The position numbers and the translations under genes are program-made. The notes under the pieces were generated by a model. It worked only from the letters and a program-made list of their open reading frames with translations. It made no database searches and was not told the origin of the DNA. From positions 1,073,856 to 1,137,855 of the forward strand of contig NZ_JAHWUS010000001.1 of NCBI RefSeq assembly GCF_019455445.1: a DNA stretch of 64,000 nucleotides, written 5' to 3'. This DNA is from Pseudaquidulcibacter saccharophilus. GTDB lineage: Bacteria; Pseudomonadota; Alphaproteobacteria; Caulobacterales; Aquidulcibacteraceae. This document shows positions 54,591 through 64,000 of this stretch, piece by piece. Numbering within the stretch: position 1 is the stretch's first letter; every line of letters starts with the position of its first letter.

Positions 54591-55769
54591 CTACGCTTTT
54601 TCATTACTTTTTGCTAATAATGCAATTCCAATAATACCTGAAATGATTGAGCCTAAGAATACACCCATTTTCAATTCATTGCTTATTATTTCTCCTTTAT
54701 CAGCATAACTAAGACCACCTAAAAATAGGCTCATGGTAAAGCCGATGCCGCATAATGCCCCGACACCTAATAATTGCCTCATGGTGATATTTTCCGGAAT
54801 GCGTGCAATCCCAATTATTTTTGAAAAATAAACCATGCCCAAAACCCCCAAAGGCTTGCCGATAGAAAGGCCGCAAACAATTGCCACAACTAACGGGCTT
54901 AGAATTGTTGAAATTCCCATACCGCTGAATGAAAATCCAGCGTGGGTTAATGCGAATAAAGGCATAATTGCATATTTTACCCATGCAGAAAAATCATCAT
55001 GCAAATCTTCTAATGGGCTTTCAAAAGCATCGCTGTTTGATTTTAGGGGAACGGTAATTGCTGTCATTACCCCTGCTAAGGTTGGGTGAAAACCACTTTG
55101 TAACATGAATGCCCACATCACAAGCCCACCCATAACAAAAACCCAAGGACGGCGAATGCCAAGACGTGGTAGTGCTAGTAAAACAACAAAAATCCCCAAA
55201 GACCATGAAAGCGCAACATAATCGATATTGCTGCTATATAATGCCGCAATTAGAACTACGGCCCCCAAATCATCAACAACGGCAAGTGTTAATAGGAATA
55301 TTTTAAGGCTTGAGGGAATGTTTTTTGCCACGACGGCAATTGCCGCAACGGCAAAGGCGATATCTGTTGCAACCGGGATTGTCCATCCTTTTATTAAATC
55401 CTGATGACCTTCAAGCATTATAACTGCAATGAAGATAAGTGCCGGCATAATCATTCCGCCCAATGCACCAAAGACGGGTAACGCTAGTTTTTTGGCATCC
55501 GATAATTCGCCTTCCATAATTTCTTTTTTAATTTCCAACCCGACATGAAAAAAGAAAATCGCCATTAGGCCGTCTTTAACCCAATGCTTAACATCCGCAG
55601 TATGCGACCATGTGCCGATTTGTACAGGTATTTCATAATGCAACCAATTATCAAATGCCCCAGAAAGTGGGGAGTTGGCAATGATAATTGCAATCAGCGC
55701 GCTAATGCCAAGTGTAATACCGGCGGCGGCTTCTAGTTCAAAAAAATTACGGATTTTTTGTAAAGGCAT
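54591..55769 (-). CDS. nhaA: Na+/H+ antiporter NhaA
   Basis: NhaA expels sodium in exchange for protons and sets intracellular pH. The 392-residue protein has about twelve membrane segments. The diagnostic motifs are GLMAIFFFHVGLEIKKEI, VPVATDIAFAVAAIAV-like PVATDIAFAVAAIAVV carrying one transport Asp, and LTLAVVDDLGAVVLIAALY with the Asp-Asp pair. The cytoplasmic end is short. It sits between two paralogous secreted proteins on the same strand. Confidence 0.96.
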   Translation of the reverse strand: MPLQKIRNFFELEAAAGITLGISALIAIIIANSPLSGAFDNWLHYEIPVQIGTWSHTADVKHWVKDGLMAIFFFHVGLEIKKEIMEGELSDAKKLALPVFGALGGMIMPALIFIAVIMLEGHQDLIKGWTIPVATDIAFAVAAIAVVAKNIPSSLKIFLLTLAVVDDLGAVVLIAALYSSNIDYVALSWSLGIFVVLLALPRLGIRRPWVFVMGGLVMWAFMLQSGFHPTLAGVMTAITVPLKSNSDAFESPLEDLHDDFSAWVKYAIMPLFALTHAGFSFSGMGISTILSPLVVAIVCGLSIGKPLGVLGMVYFSKIIGIARIPENITMRQLLGVGALCGIGFTMSLFLGGLSYADKGEIISNELKMGVFLGSIISGIIGIALLAKSNEKA

Positions 55770-55862
55770 AATATCTCTTTGGCATGAACATAACTCAATT
55801 AGCCAAAGAATTATTATAGCTTGCGGTCAACTAATGCAACCAAAACCGAACGCAATTTTATG

Positions 55863-56825
55863 CTATTTTAATGCCTCGATTGAACACGCATTGGTTTCGC
55901 TATATGCATGTTTTGCAAGGCAATAAGTGTGTTCATATGGATAACGACTTGCTGCAAGACACATTTTTACATTTAAAAATGCACGCTTTGCACATGGTTT
56001 ACCAGACCCCAATGAAAGGGTTTCAAGCGCGCTTGAATTGTCTTTCAATTGCATCATAACTGCCGAAGCCATAATTCTATCATTAATGATAATTTTATCG
56101 CTGCCGCTATTATTGAACATATCACCGTTTATATCAGAATATACCAATGGCTTTTCTAAACTGGCATCAACTTCTAAAAGATGGCGTTCTTTATCTTGCG
56201 GCAATTGTGACCATTTATACTTTTGGATATCGTATGACGATTGCAAGATAGTCTGGCTTGAGGTGTCAATTTTATTGAATACAGTTTCCAGTGAATTTGC
56301 CGCATAAGACTTGGCTTCAGCATAGCCTTCAATATTACGTACCCATGATGGATTATACTTTAAGATTTGTACAAGGTTATTTGCGCCAACCTCTTGTGCC
56401 ATTTTTGAAATACCAAACACAAAATTTTGATTTCTTGTGGCAACAATTGCGGCAAAAGCTTTTGAGCCATCAATAATTTCTGGACGGGTATAATATGATG
56501 AATGGTCAATTGATGTGGCTATGGTTTCGGGTGAAGAAAGATTTTCAGAACGTGCAGCCCGACTGGTTTCGGCAAAAAATGCGGCAAAATTACCTGCAAG
56601 GCTATATATAGCGTCTTGTGTGACATTATTTTGTTCAATTGGCGAAGAATTAACGGAATTGGCGATGATATTCATAGGTTTTTGCACATTTGTAAGTGCG
56701 GCCATTTGCGTAGTGGTTGGCGAAAAAATATCGGAAGTTTGATTTACATTCTGCGCGATTGTGAGTTGTGACATAGCAGTTGCAACAGCCAAGGTTCCGA
56801 AGAAGTAAAATATATTCTTGCCCAT
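55863..56825 (-). CDS. Uncharacterised secreted protein with C-terminal four-cysteine domain (paralogue 2)
   Basis: A 320-residue exported protein, paralogous to the lipoprotein at 53442-54494. It has a cleavable signal (FFGTLAVATAMSQLTIAQ) rather than a lipobox. Shared core blocks are DGSKAFAAIVATRNQNFVFG, YAEAKSYAANSLETVFNKID and SQLPQDKERHLLEV. The same C-x10-C-x12-C-x11-C pattern is seen from PCAKRAFLNVKMC to NACSIEALK at the very C terminus. The two copies are well diverged outside these blocks, so the duplication is old. No domain of known function was recognised. Confidence 0.8.
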   Translation of the reverse strand: MGKNIFYFFGTLAVATAMSQLTIAQNVNQTSDIFSPTTTQMAALTNVQKPMNIIANSVNSSPIEQNNVTQDAIYSLAGNFAAFFAETSRAARSENLSSPETIATSIDHSSYYTRPEIIDGSKAFAAIVATRNQNFVFGISKMAQEVGANNLVQILKYNPSWVRNIEGYAEAKSYAANSLETVFNKIDTSSQTILQSSYDIQKYKWSQLPQDKERHLLEVDASLEKPLVYSDINGDMFNNSGSDKIIINDRIMASAVMMQLKDNSSALETLSLGSGKPCAKRAFLNVKMCLAASRYPYEHTYCLAKHAYSETNACSIEALK

Positions 56826-56996
56826 CCCAACAATCCCCCAAATAATCCAAATGTTGTTGAATGATTGAAAAAGACTAGCCGCAAAGATTTGCCACGAATT
56901 TAAATAAAATCATGAAAATTTATGATAATTTTATTAAATTTTACAGAGCCAAAAATGCCTTTGTATTTAGTGCTATTTTTGAAAATATATTTGAAT

Positions 56997-57026
56997 AAAA
57001 AGGCCAAAGGAGTTTATCCTTTGGCC
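56997..57026 (-). terminator. Terminator after the second chemoreceptor
   Basis: GGCCAAAGGA and TCCTTTGGCC form a perfect ten-bp stem with loop GTTTA. Read on the minus strand it ends in five T. It lies 33 bases after the chemoreceptor stop. Confidence 0.9.
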
Positions 57027-57059
57027 ATTGTATTTGGGTGGTATTTTGGGTTTTATGAA

Positions 57060-58739
57060 TTATGAAGCCCGCAAGAATTGCGTGAAGCTTGCAACTTCTT
57101 TGTTAAGTTCATCGGTTTGCCTTGACAAGTGATCCGCCAATTGCATCATATCTGCTGAAGCGGCGCCTGTTAGTTCTGCAGCGCGGCCAACCCCGGAAAT
57201 GTTTTCGGTAACTTCTTGGGTTCCATTTGCGGCCATTGACGTATTGCTGGCAATTTCACTGGTCGCAGTTCCTTGTTGTTCAACAGATGCGGCAACACTT
57301 GAAGATACGCTTCTGATTTCACCAATGGTTCTAACAATCTTTTCAATAGATGCCACAGAGCGATTGGTTGCATTTTGAATGCTTGTAATTGCCGTGCTAA
57401 TTTCTTCGGTTGCCTTGGTGGTTTGTCCCGCGAGGGTTTTAACCTCTTGGGCAACAACAGCAAAACCTTTCCCAGCTTCACCGGCACGCGCCGCCTCAAT
57501 TGTTGCGTTAAGGGCAAGAAGGTTGGTTTGTTCTGCAATCTGATTAATCAAGCTAATTACATCACCGATTTTTGTTGCAAGTTTTGCAAGTTCTGTAATT
57601 TCGCGTTCTGAAATATCGGCCTCCATGGAGGCTTCATCAGATACTTTTGCAGCAAGTCGCATTTGCTCTGAAATTTCTTTAACCGAGATTGATAATTCTT
57701 CGGTTGCAGACGCAACATTTTGAACATTTTGCGACGATTCTTCTGCTGCAGAAGAAACCGCCATTGACTGTCTTGAGGTTTCTTCTGCGGTGGCAGATAG
57801 ATTGTTTGATGCTTCGGTAAGTTCTGCAGAAGACTTCACAAATGCTTCGGTAATTCTTCCCATTTTGGCTTGGAACTGGTCAGCGATTGCATGGCGTTCT
57901 TGAATAATTTTTTGTGCGTTTAACTCTTCTTGACGCGCCGCATCTTTACGAAGTTGTTCTGCTTCTTTTAAATTGTCGCGGAAAACCAATAATGTTTTCG
58001 CCATGTCGCCAATTTCATTATTATTTTCAGTATATTCAACCTTGGTATCAAGTTCACCACTGGAAATCTTTTGCATAGAATTCTTGGTAACATCCAACGC
58101 ATTGATAACTTGTTTATTGACGAATATGATTGAAATAATTGTTAATAACGCGCCAACAATTGATACACCCAAGACAGTAATTATTGCCGTAATGAATGAT
58201 TTTTGCGCAGTTTTATAATCGTCAGCGGCGCCTTCTTTATTTAAGTTTACGAGTTTCAACAAGGTTGCAGAATAATTGTCAAATTCATTGCGTAATTGGG
58301 TTTTATATTGTGCCGCTGCTTGTTCGTTCATGTTTTGGCGTGAAAGAACCAAAACTTGTTGTTCTGCTTTAAGATAATTTGAATAATCTTTTTTAAATGA
58401 ATTATATAATTCGCGTTCTTTATCAGATGAAATCAAAGGCTCATATTTTTCCATCAATGTTTTGATATCAGCTTTTCTGGCCTTTATGTCGTCTTCTGCA
58501 CGCTGCATATCTTCTGCTGTTGTGCTCATGATATGGGTGCTTTCCGCAATTCTGAGGTCAGAGGTTGCGGTATTTATTTCTTCTGTAAGTTGGATTGATG
58601 GCAACCAGTTATTTGAAATATTTTTAACGTTATTATTAGTATTATTAACCAAATAAAGGCCAACGGCGCCCGTGATTATAATCATCATCAGTAGCGCCGA
58701 CATGATGGTGAAAAGTGTTTTCTTAATTGTGAAACTCAT
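57060..58739 (-). CDS. Methyl-accepting chemotaxis protein with four-helix-bundle sensor
   Basis: A 559-residue chemoreceptor. Start ATG 58739 follows GGGC; an in-frame start 17 codons earlier is less likely. Membrane segment 1 is [19 protein letters not shown] and segment 2 is [20 protein letters not shown]. The periplasmic part (about 32-180) is all helical, in the 4HB_MCP style ([20 protein letters not shown]). HAMP and the signalling tip follow ([40 protein letters not shown]). It differs in sensor from the Cache receptor at 7339. The C terminus has no CheR-binding pentapeptide. Confidence 0.94.
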   Translation of the reverse strand: MSFTIKKTLFTIMSALLMMIIITGAVGLYLVNNTNNNVKNISNNWLPSIQLTEEINTATSDLRIAESTHIMSTTAEDMQRAEDDIKARKADIKTLMEKYEPLISSDKERELYNSFKKDYSNYLKAEQQVLVLSRQNMNEQAAAQYKTQLRNEFDNYSATLLKLVNLNKEGAADDYKTAQKSFITAIITVLGVSIVGALLTIISIIFVNKQVINALDVTKNSMQKISSGELDTKVEYTENNNEIGDMAKTLLVFRDNLKEAEQLRKDAARQEELNAQKIIQERHAIADQFQAKMGRITEAFVKSSAELTEASNNLSATAEETSRQSMAVSSAAEESSQNVQNVASATEELSISVKEISEQMRLAAKVSDEASMEADISEREITELAKLATKIGDVISLINQIAEQTNLLALNATIEAARAGEAGKGFAVVAQEVKTLAGQTTKATEEISTAITSIQNATNRSVASIEKIVRTIGEIRSVSSSVAASVEQQGTATSEIASNTSMAANGTQEVTENISGVGRAAELTGAASADMMQLADHLSRQTDELNKEVASFTQFLRAS

Positions 58740-58917
58740 AATTCTGCCCTTGTACAAAATAATGGACAAAAGTGAGTATATAAGAAACATTTAATAATAG
58801 ATGAAATACATACGTAAAAATCGTAATATATACTATAAAATATAGTTTTTTGTCAGATTTTATACTTTTGTATATATATGGTTACCAATGAGAAACTATA
58901 AACTCATGGTAAATGAA

Positions 58918-59877
58918 TTAATTAAAATTGTGGTTCAAAATATTCGTATAAATATCTTTGTTAATATTCCCACCTGACAGGATCACTCCGCACTTTTTGC
59001 CTTTGTTTTTGTCTTTGTGTTTTATTGCAGCAGCAAGTGGGGCAGCCCCTGCGCCTTCCGCAACATTATGGGTCGTTGAAAAATAAAGACGGATTGCATC
59101 GGCAATTTCTGTTTCGGAAACCGATACCACATCTTCTGCACCATTTTGTATAATTGCAAAGGCTTCTTCATGTGGCGTACCAACTGCCAAGCCGTCAGCA
59201 AAAGTATCGGTGGTTTTTGTGGGAATTATTTTACCAGATTTATAACTTTGTTCATAGGCATTGGCTTTTTCGGCCACGACCCCAATAATTTTGGTCTTTA
59301 GGCCCAACATGTCGCGCACCAAAATATTGGCACAAATGCCACTGCCAAGGCCGATTGGAACATAGACAACGTCAAGCCCTTCAACAGTTTTCATAAATTC
59401 ATAGGCATAGGTTGCAACGCCAATTACCAAATCATCGTGATAGGATGGCACAAAGTGATAATTATTCTCGCACGAATGGCGCGCACAGTTTGCCTTGGCT
59501 TCATCAAACGTTTTGCCAGATTTAAAAACCGCAGCGCCAAAACCTTCCATTGCAGCGTTTTTATCCGGGCAATTACATTCTGGCACAAAAATATGCGCCT
59601 TTTTACCGAAAATGCGGCTGGCAAAGGCGATTGATTGCCCATGATTGCCGCGAGTAGCAGAAATAAAATCTTCAGCGTCTTTTTTATGGTTGTTTAAATA
59701 TACAATCCCACCACGAATTTTAAACGCGCCAGTGGGTGTATGGTTTTCATGCTTTACCCAAATTTCATTGCCTGCCGCCTCATTCAAAAGCGACCAAGAA
59801 TATTGTGGGGTAGGGGACATGAATTTATAGATTAAATCTTGCGCCGAATTTATGTGATGTTCTTGTATTCTGTTCAT
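58918..59877 (-). CDS. PLP-dependent threonine dehydratase-like enzyme
   Basis: A fold-type II PLP enzyme of the serine/threonine dehydratase family, which deaminates hydroxyamino acids to 2-oxo acids. The 319-residue catalytic domain has the PLP lysine in HTPTGAFKIRGGI, the phosphate loop GLGSGICANILV, NHGQSIAFASRIFGKKAHIF and the C-terminal SGGNINKDIY. There is no ACT regulatory domain, so it is the short catabolic type. The exact substrate (threonine, serine or a hydroxyaspartate) cannot be told. Start ATG 59877 has a poor ribosome site; TTG 59889 is in frame. Confidence 0.87.
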   Translation of the reverse strand: MNRIQEHHINSAQDLIYKFMSPTPQYSWSLLNEAAGNEIWVKHENHTPTGAFKIRGGIVYLNNHKKDAEDFISATRGNHGQSIAFASRIFGKKAHIFVPECNCPDKNAAMEGFGAAVFKSGKTFDEAKANCARHSCENNYHFVPSYHDDLVIGVATYAYEFMKTVEGLDVVYVPIGLGSGICANILVRDMLGLKTKIIGVVAEKANAYEQSYKSGKIIPTKTTDTFADGLAVGTPHEEAFAIIQNGAEDVVSVSETEIADAIRLYFSTTHNVAEGAGAAPLAAAIKHKDKNKGKKCGVILSGGNINKDIYTNILNHNFN

Positions 59878-59982
59878 TGTGCTAACCAAATCAATGATTA
59901 AACGTAACAGAATATTATTACTGTTGTAAAGTTAGTAAATGGAACTGTATTCTATTTTAACTGGCGATTAAAGAACAAAAAT

Positions 59983-61830
59983 CTATTTTTCGATTTTGCT
60001 CTTTGTTTTTGCTGGCAAGGGCTTTTCGTCAAATAGATCAGCCAATTGGTCAACCATTGCACCACCTAATTGTTCTGCATCGGTGATGGTTACGGCACGT
60101 TTATAATAGCGTGTTACATCATGCCCGATACCAATTGCAATAAGTTCAACATCTTTACGCTTTTCAATCATGGCAATCACTTCTTTAAGGTGATTTTCAA
60201 GATATGGGCCAGAGTTTACAGAAAGTGTAGAATCATCGACCGGCGCACCATCGGAAATAACCATTAAGATTCGCCGTTGTTCAGGGCGATGGCGAAGGCG
60301 TGAATATGCCCATTCCAACGCCTCACCATCAATGTTTTCTTTTAACAAGCCTTCACGCATCATAAGGCCTAGGTTGCGTTTTGCACGACGCCATGGGGCA
60401 TCTGCGGCTTTGTAAATTATGTGACGAAGATCATTTAAGCGACCTGGTTGAGGCGGTTTGTTTTCGGCAAGCCACTTTTCGCGTGATTGCCCGCCTTTCC
60501 AAGCCTTTGTAGTAAAGCCCAAGATTTCAGTTTTAACTGCACAGCGTTCTAGGGTGCGCGCCAAAATATCGCCACACGTTGCCGCAATCATAATTGGACG
60601 ACCACGCATAGAACCCGAATTATCAATCAAAATCGTGACCACAGTATCACGGAATTCAATATCGCTTTCCATTTTAAAAGATAATGGTGCAGATGGATCT
60701 GTAACAACGCGTGAAAGTTTTGCGGCGTCAAGCATACCTTCTTCAAGGTCAAACATCCATGACCGGCTTTGTTGTGCCATTAATTTACGTTGCAAACGGT
60801 TGGCAAGTTTTCCAACCGCCCCTTGAAGCCGTGAAAGTTGTTGATCAAGATACATACGAAGACGTTCAAGCTCATCATGCTCGCATAATTCTTCCGCCCC
60901 GATTATTTCGTCAAACTCACGAGTGAAAACCCTGTATTCATTGGCTTTACCTGCTTGTGGAACAGGCGGTTGTGAAAATGGGCTTTCAGCATTTTCAAGT
61001 TCATCATCAGAAACCTCATTGGGGTCATAATCGGTTTCTCCAGTGGTGGTTTCTTCGGTTGAATCTTCACCTTCAGGAGTTTCAGATTTATCGGGCTCTT
61101 GTTCTTCCTGTTCCTGATTATCCTGTTGCTCGTTGTCGCCTTCGGGCGGGGCCTCTTGATTTTCATTGCCGTTTTCTTGGTCTTCAGGGTCGTCGCCAAG
61201 TTCATCGGCATAATCAAGGTCGCGGATTACATCACGGATTTTTTTTGCAAAGGCATCCTGATTGTCAAGATTGTCCAAAAGCCCATCAATATCTTTGCCG
61301 GCCTTGGTAATGATTTCACCACGCCAGAAGTCGGCAACATGTTTTGTGCCATCTGGTGGTGCTTTACCTTGTAAAATCTCTCGCAATACCAAACCCAACC
61401 CCTCAACCATTGGGGTGGTTTCTTTGGAAAGCATACGGTTGTAACCCTTGCGGGCAGCTTTTTCGACTAATAAATGCTCAAGATTCTGTCCAACGCCATC
61501 CATATTGCGTGCGCCAATGGCGGCAACGCGGGCATCTTCGGCAATGTCGTAAATTGCCTGAGCATTTGGGCCAATTGGTCGATGCTTTTGGTGGGCAATT
61601 TCATTGTGATGTGCAAGTTTTAAGCCCGCAAAATCCGATTGCCCGCGAACTTTTGAAACTTCTTCAAAGTTTAAAAGCCTTGCGGGGTGGGGCAGGTTTA
61701 CATTTTTCCCATCGACAGATGGATCATTAGCGGTAAAATTAACCTCGACACCTTCTTCACGTGCAAATGCACGGGTGACATTTGAAATCGCCCGTTTGAA
61801 AATATCTGCCTGTGTCGCTTTTTGTGTCAA
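59983..61830 (-). CDS. cobT: Cobaltochelatase CobT subunit
   Basis: CobT works with the AAA+ subunit CobS to drive cobalt insertion by CobN in aerobic cobalamin synthesis. The 615-residue protein has the family N terminus ([20 protein letters not shown]), an acidic Glu/Asp/Gln-rich linker (about residues 210-285), and a C-terminal von Willebrand A domain. The MIDAS motif is [14 protein letters not shown] and later [11 protein letters not shown]. It lies 136 bases after cobS on the same strand. CobN is not in the window. Some alphaproteobacteria keep cobST without the full pathway, so another metal-chelatase-like role is possible. Confidence 0.94.
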   Translation of the reverse strand: MTQKATQADIFKRAISNVTRAFAREEGVEVNFTANDPSVDGKNVNLPHPARLLNFEEVSKVRGQSDFAGLKLAHHNEIAHQKHRPIGPNAQAIYDIAEDARVAAIGARNMDGVGQNLEHLLVEKAARKGYNRMLSKETTPMVEGLGLVLREILQGKAPPDGTKHVADFWRGEIITKAGKDIDGLLDNLDNQDAFAKKIRDVIRDLDYADELGDDPEDQENGNENQEAPPEGDNEQQDNQEQEEQEPDKSETPEGEDSTEETTTGETDYDPNEVSDDELENAESPFSQPPVPQAGKANEYRVFTREFDEIIGAEELCEHDELERLRMYLDQQLSRLQGAVGKLANRLQRKLMAQQSRSWMFDLEEGMLDAAKLSRVVTDPSAPLSFKMESDIEFRDTVVTILIDNSGSMRGRPIMIAATCGDILARTLERCAVKTEILGFTTKAWKGGQSREKWLAENKPPQPGRLNDLRHIIYKAADAPWRRAKRNLGLMMREGLLKENIDGEALEWAYSRLRHRPEQRRILMVISDGAPVDDSTLSVNSGPYLENHLKEVIAMIEKRKDVELIAIGIGHDVTRYYKRAVTITDAEQLGGAMVDQLADLFDEKPLPAKTKSKIEK

Positions 61831-61920
61831 TTAATTTTACCAAATATTTTGCAAAGCAAAAAAACTAAAATGTAAAAGAAAATCGTCGAAATGCTTCATG
61901 ATTTTCTTTTCCTTCATTGT

Positions 61921-61962
61921 TCACATTGCTAAGTGAGCCCGAAGGGCGAAGGTGCAATGTGA
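61921..61962. other. Nested inverted repeat between cobS and cobT
   Basis: TCACATTGC (61921-61929) pairs with GCAATGTGA (61954-61962). Inside, GCCC GAA GGGC makes a second short stem. No U-run follows on either strand. It may stabilise or process the cobS-cobT mRNA, or be one copy of a dispersed palindrome. Confidence 0.55.
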
Positions 61963-61966
61963 TATA

Positions 61967-62953
61967 CTATGTCACCTTCAACAAATGTGCCGCTTCTGGT
62001 AAGTCTTCACCAAAGCAACGCTGATAGAATTCGGCAATTGTTGGGCGTTCCAATTCATCACATTTATTTAGGAATGAAAGGCGGAATGCCAAACCAACAT
62101 CTTCAAAAATCTCGGCATTTTGCGCCCATGAAATCACGGTTCTTGGTGACATTACGGTTGAAATATCGCCATTAATAAAAGCGTTACGCGTCATATCGGC
62201 AACGCGCACCATTTTCGCAAGAACTTGTTTTTCTTCTGGGGCCGATACTTCCATTTTTGCGGCAACAATGTCGGTTTCGGTGTCATGGTCAAGATAGTTA
62301 AGGGTGGTTACGATTGACCATCTATCCATTTGCCCTTGGTTGATTTGTTGTGTGCCGTGATAAAGACCAGTTGTGTCGCCAAGACCAATGGTATTGGTTG
62401 TTGCAAACAGGCGGAAATAATCATGTGGTTTAATAACACGGTTTTGGTCAAGCAGGGTCAAATTACCCGATGCCTCCAAAACCCTTTGGATAACAAACAT
62501 AACGTCAGGGCGACCTGCGTCATATTCATCAAACAAAAGCGCCACAGAGCGTTGTAATGCCCATGGCAAAATCCCTTCACGGAATTCTGTGATTTGTTTG
62601 CCATCTTTTAAAACAATCGCGTCTTTGCCTACCAAATCAATCCGCGAAATGTGACCATCAAGGTTTACGCGGATAAGTGGGTAATTTAGGCGTGCCGCAA
62701 TCTGTTCGATGTGCGTTGATTTACCAGTGCCGTGATAACCTTGTACAATAACGCGGCGGTTAAATTCAAAACCCGCAAGCACGGCGCGTGTTGTAAGAGG
62801 ATCGAATTTATAGGTGCTGTCAATCTCTGGCACGTATGAATTTGCTTGTGAGAATGCTTTTACTTTGCGGGTTGATGCAAAGCCAAAAGTTTCTTCAACA
62901 GAGATTTCTTTATCTGGTGCGGCGGATAATAATTGTTCTGATAAATCGGTCAT
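61967..62953 (-). CDS. cobS: Cobaltochelatase CobS subunit (AAA+ ATPase)
   Basis: CobS is the MoxR-type AAA+ motor of the aerobic cobaltochelatase. The 328-residue protein has Walker [21 protein letters not shown], Walker [15 protein letters not shown], sensor [14 protein letters not shown] and an Arg-rich C-terminal lid. The N terminus carries the CobS helical cap ([20 protein letters not shown]). Length is normal. cobT follows, with an inverted repeat between. Confidence 0.95.
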   Translation of the reverse strand: MTDLSEQLLSAAPDKEISVEETFGFASTRKVKAFSQANSYVPEIDSTYKFDPLTTRAVLAGFEFNRRVIVQGYHGTGKSTHIEQIAARLNYPLIRVNLDGHISRIDLVGKDAIVLKDGKQITEFREGILPWALQRSVALLFDEYDAGRPDVMFVIQRVLEASGNLTLLDQNRVIKPHDYFRLFATTNTIGLGDTTGLYHGTQQINQGQMDRWSIVTTLNYLDHDTETDIVAAKMEVSAPEEKQVLAKMVRVADMTRNAFINGDISTVMSPRTVISWAQNAEIFEDVGLAFRLSFLNKCDELERPTIAEFYQRCFGEDLPEAAHLLKVT

Positions 62954-63057
62954 TTTCGTTTTCTAAAATTTTGCGGCGCAATAAGCCCGTAAATACCTAC
63001 TATTAGCGAGGGGCGAAAACGTCAATCATTTTCGAGTGTGGGTTGCAGTTTGGTAAA

Positions 63058-63549
63058 TTATGATTTGGCTTCACCATTTAATTTGCAAAATGTATAAGTC
63101 GCGACATATCCAGAAATAAAATATACCAGTATCATGTTAAAATGAATTTCTGGAATCAATTTATTATTGAAACGAACAATTTGTGAAAAGAAAACAATTG
63201 GTGTTATTGTTAAGTATAAATTTATTGCACTAACCCGCTTCAATGCTTTCATTAAAAGGTTTAGGTTAAGAATATTGCGTATGATGCTAATTTCAAGCCA
63301 AGCGCCCAATATACCAATTGAAATAAAAATAATTGCAATAAAAAATGACGAATAACCCTGAAGTTTCGCAGTCAATCCATAGCTGTTTTCAGCAATTATC
63401 GGGGCTTTGAAAAAAGTGTAAATCCCTGCAAGGAAAACCAGAAAATATATAGCTGCTAGGGATAAATGGAACGCAAGTGTTACCCATTTTGCGGCATTAG
63501 AAATGGACTGCCTTTTTAAAAATGGATTTACCTTGAAAATGCTATTCAT
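63058..63549 (-). CDS. Uncharacterised four-helix membrane protein
   Basis: I do not recognise a family. The 163-residue protein has four hydrophobic segments (AFHLSLAAIYFLVFLAGIY, FFIAIIFISIGILGAWLEI, NLYLTITPIVFFSQIV and MILVYFISGYVATYTFC) with a basic N terminus. The size and helix layout recall the DUF2975 proteins at 22921-24018, but I see no convincing shared motif. No regulator gene is adjacent. It is transcribed divergently from tag. Confidence 0.65.
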   Translation of the reverse strand: MNSIFKVNPFLKRQSISNAAKWVTLAFHLSLAAIYFLVFLAGIYTFFKAPIIAENSYGLTAKLQGYSSFFIAIIFISIGILGAWLEISIIRNILNLNLLMKALKRVSAINLYLTITPIVFFSQIVRFNNKLIPEIHFNMILVYFISGYVATYTFCKLNGEAKS

Positions 63550-63671
63550 GAATGCCCTAGTTTAATATTTAAGTAAATCACTTTACAAAATAATTTGCTT
63601 ATAGCAATTGAATTTTGACACTTTTTGCATTTGCAATGCTAAGGTTGTGTATATTGAAGCAAGGAAAAATT

Positions 63672-64000
63672 ATGACCGAACATTATATCGCCCCCGATGG
63701 TCAGCCGCGTTGCAAGTGGTGTGGTTTTGCGCCGGAATTTTTGGATTATCATGACAAGGAATGGGGCTTTCCAGTACGCGATGATTTAAGGCTATTTGAG
63801 AAGCTTTGCCTAGAGGGCTTTCAATCAGGGCTTAGTTGGCGGATAATTTTAAACAAACGTGAAAATTTCCGCGCCGCCTTTGCTGGCTTTGATTTTGAAA
63901 AAGTTGCTAAATTTGATGAAAAAGATATCGAACGGCTTGTAAATGATGCGGGCATTGTACGCCACCGCGGCAAAATCGAAGCCGTGATAAACAACGCCAA
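63672..64000 (+). CDS. tag: DNA-3-methyladenine glycosylase I, 3' end cut by window
   Basis: Tag removes 3-methyladenine from alkylated DNA. The visible 109 residues include the zinc-binding start PRCKWCGFAPEFLDYHDKEW, the active-site phrase EKLCLEGFQSGLSWRIIL with Glu and Trp in place, and DAGIVRHRGKIEAVINNA. AAGGAAAAATT precedes ATG 63672. The frame is open to the window edge; about 80 residues are missing, including the distal zinc ligands. Confidence 0.95.
   Translation, partial: MTEHYIAPDGQPRCKWCGFAPEFLDYHDKEWGFPVRDDLRLFEKLCLEGFQSGLSWRIILNKRENFRAAFAGFDFEKVAKFDEKDIERLVNDAGIVRHRGKIEAVINNA

Noticed and set aside
1-64000. CRISPR arrays, insertion sequences, rRNA genes or prophage modules
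   Set aside because: No regularly spaced direct repeats with unique spacers, no transposase or integrase motifs, and no rRNA sequence were found on reading the window.

Overview
The window reads as a chromosomal segment of a motile, aerobic alphaproteobacterium of the Caulobacter/Hyphomonas type (Caulobacterales-like), with an unusually AT-rich genome for that group. The support is a full-length CtrA with its C-terminal Ala-Ala, a SciP (DUF1153) gene next to fliF, the order fliF-fliG-fliH/flbE-fliN-flbD, DUF4167, two TonB-dependent receptors, sigma-54 promoters in the flagellar locus, and GANTC (CcrM-type) sites beside ctrA. Species cannot be fixed from sequence reading alone.

Layout. 1-1299: a truncated undecaprenyl-phosphate sugar transferase (minus), then tRNA-Ser(GCT). 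1969-7053: a polymer-uptake unit of two LacI-type operators, a TonB receptor, an alpha/beta-hydrolase lipoprotein and a CE8 pectinesterase lipoprotein. 7339-9399: a chemoreceptor. 9448-13068 (minus): rsfS-rlmH-envC-ctpA. 13216-14963: hrcA-grpE. 15004-18636 (minus): a second TonB receptor with a Tat-exported PLP enzyme. 18841-24018 (minus): DUF4167, a 31-codon ORF, prmC, a serine hydrolase, and a block of two DUF2975 proteins, an XRE regulator and a small exported domain. 24093-28362: an ABC-F ATPase, an acyltransferase and an Old Yellow Enzyme. 28363-30950: an accessory pocket holding one AAA ATPase-TOPRIM/DUF4435 gene flanked by repeat-like intergenic DNA. 30951-32291: a Y-family polymerase.

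32353-52162 is a nearly continuous cell-cycle and flagellar region: ctrA, fliI-fliJ, mscS, flhF, flhA, flbD, fliN, fliH, fliG, fliF, sciP, flgE, flgD, fliK and, divergently, flgK-flgL. The master regulator CtrA, its small inhibitor SciP and the sigma-54 activator FlbD are all present. CtrA-like boxes precede fliF and sciP, and a divergent pair of sigma-54 promoters lies between fliK and flgK, so the regulatory hierarchy can be read from the DNA.

52212-64000 holds mnmA, two paralogous secreted proteins with a shared four-cysteine pattern on either side of nhaA, a second chemoreceptor, a threonine dehydratase-like enzyme, cobT and cobS, an orphan membrane protein and the start of tag.

The best candidate for an under-described system is the isolated AAA-TOPRIM/DUF4435 gene at 28568-30244, which has the layout of a single-chain PARIS- or OLD-like anti-phage effector. 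Next are the DUF2975/XRE/exported-domain block and the four-cysteine secreted pair.
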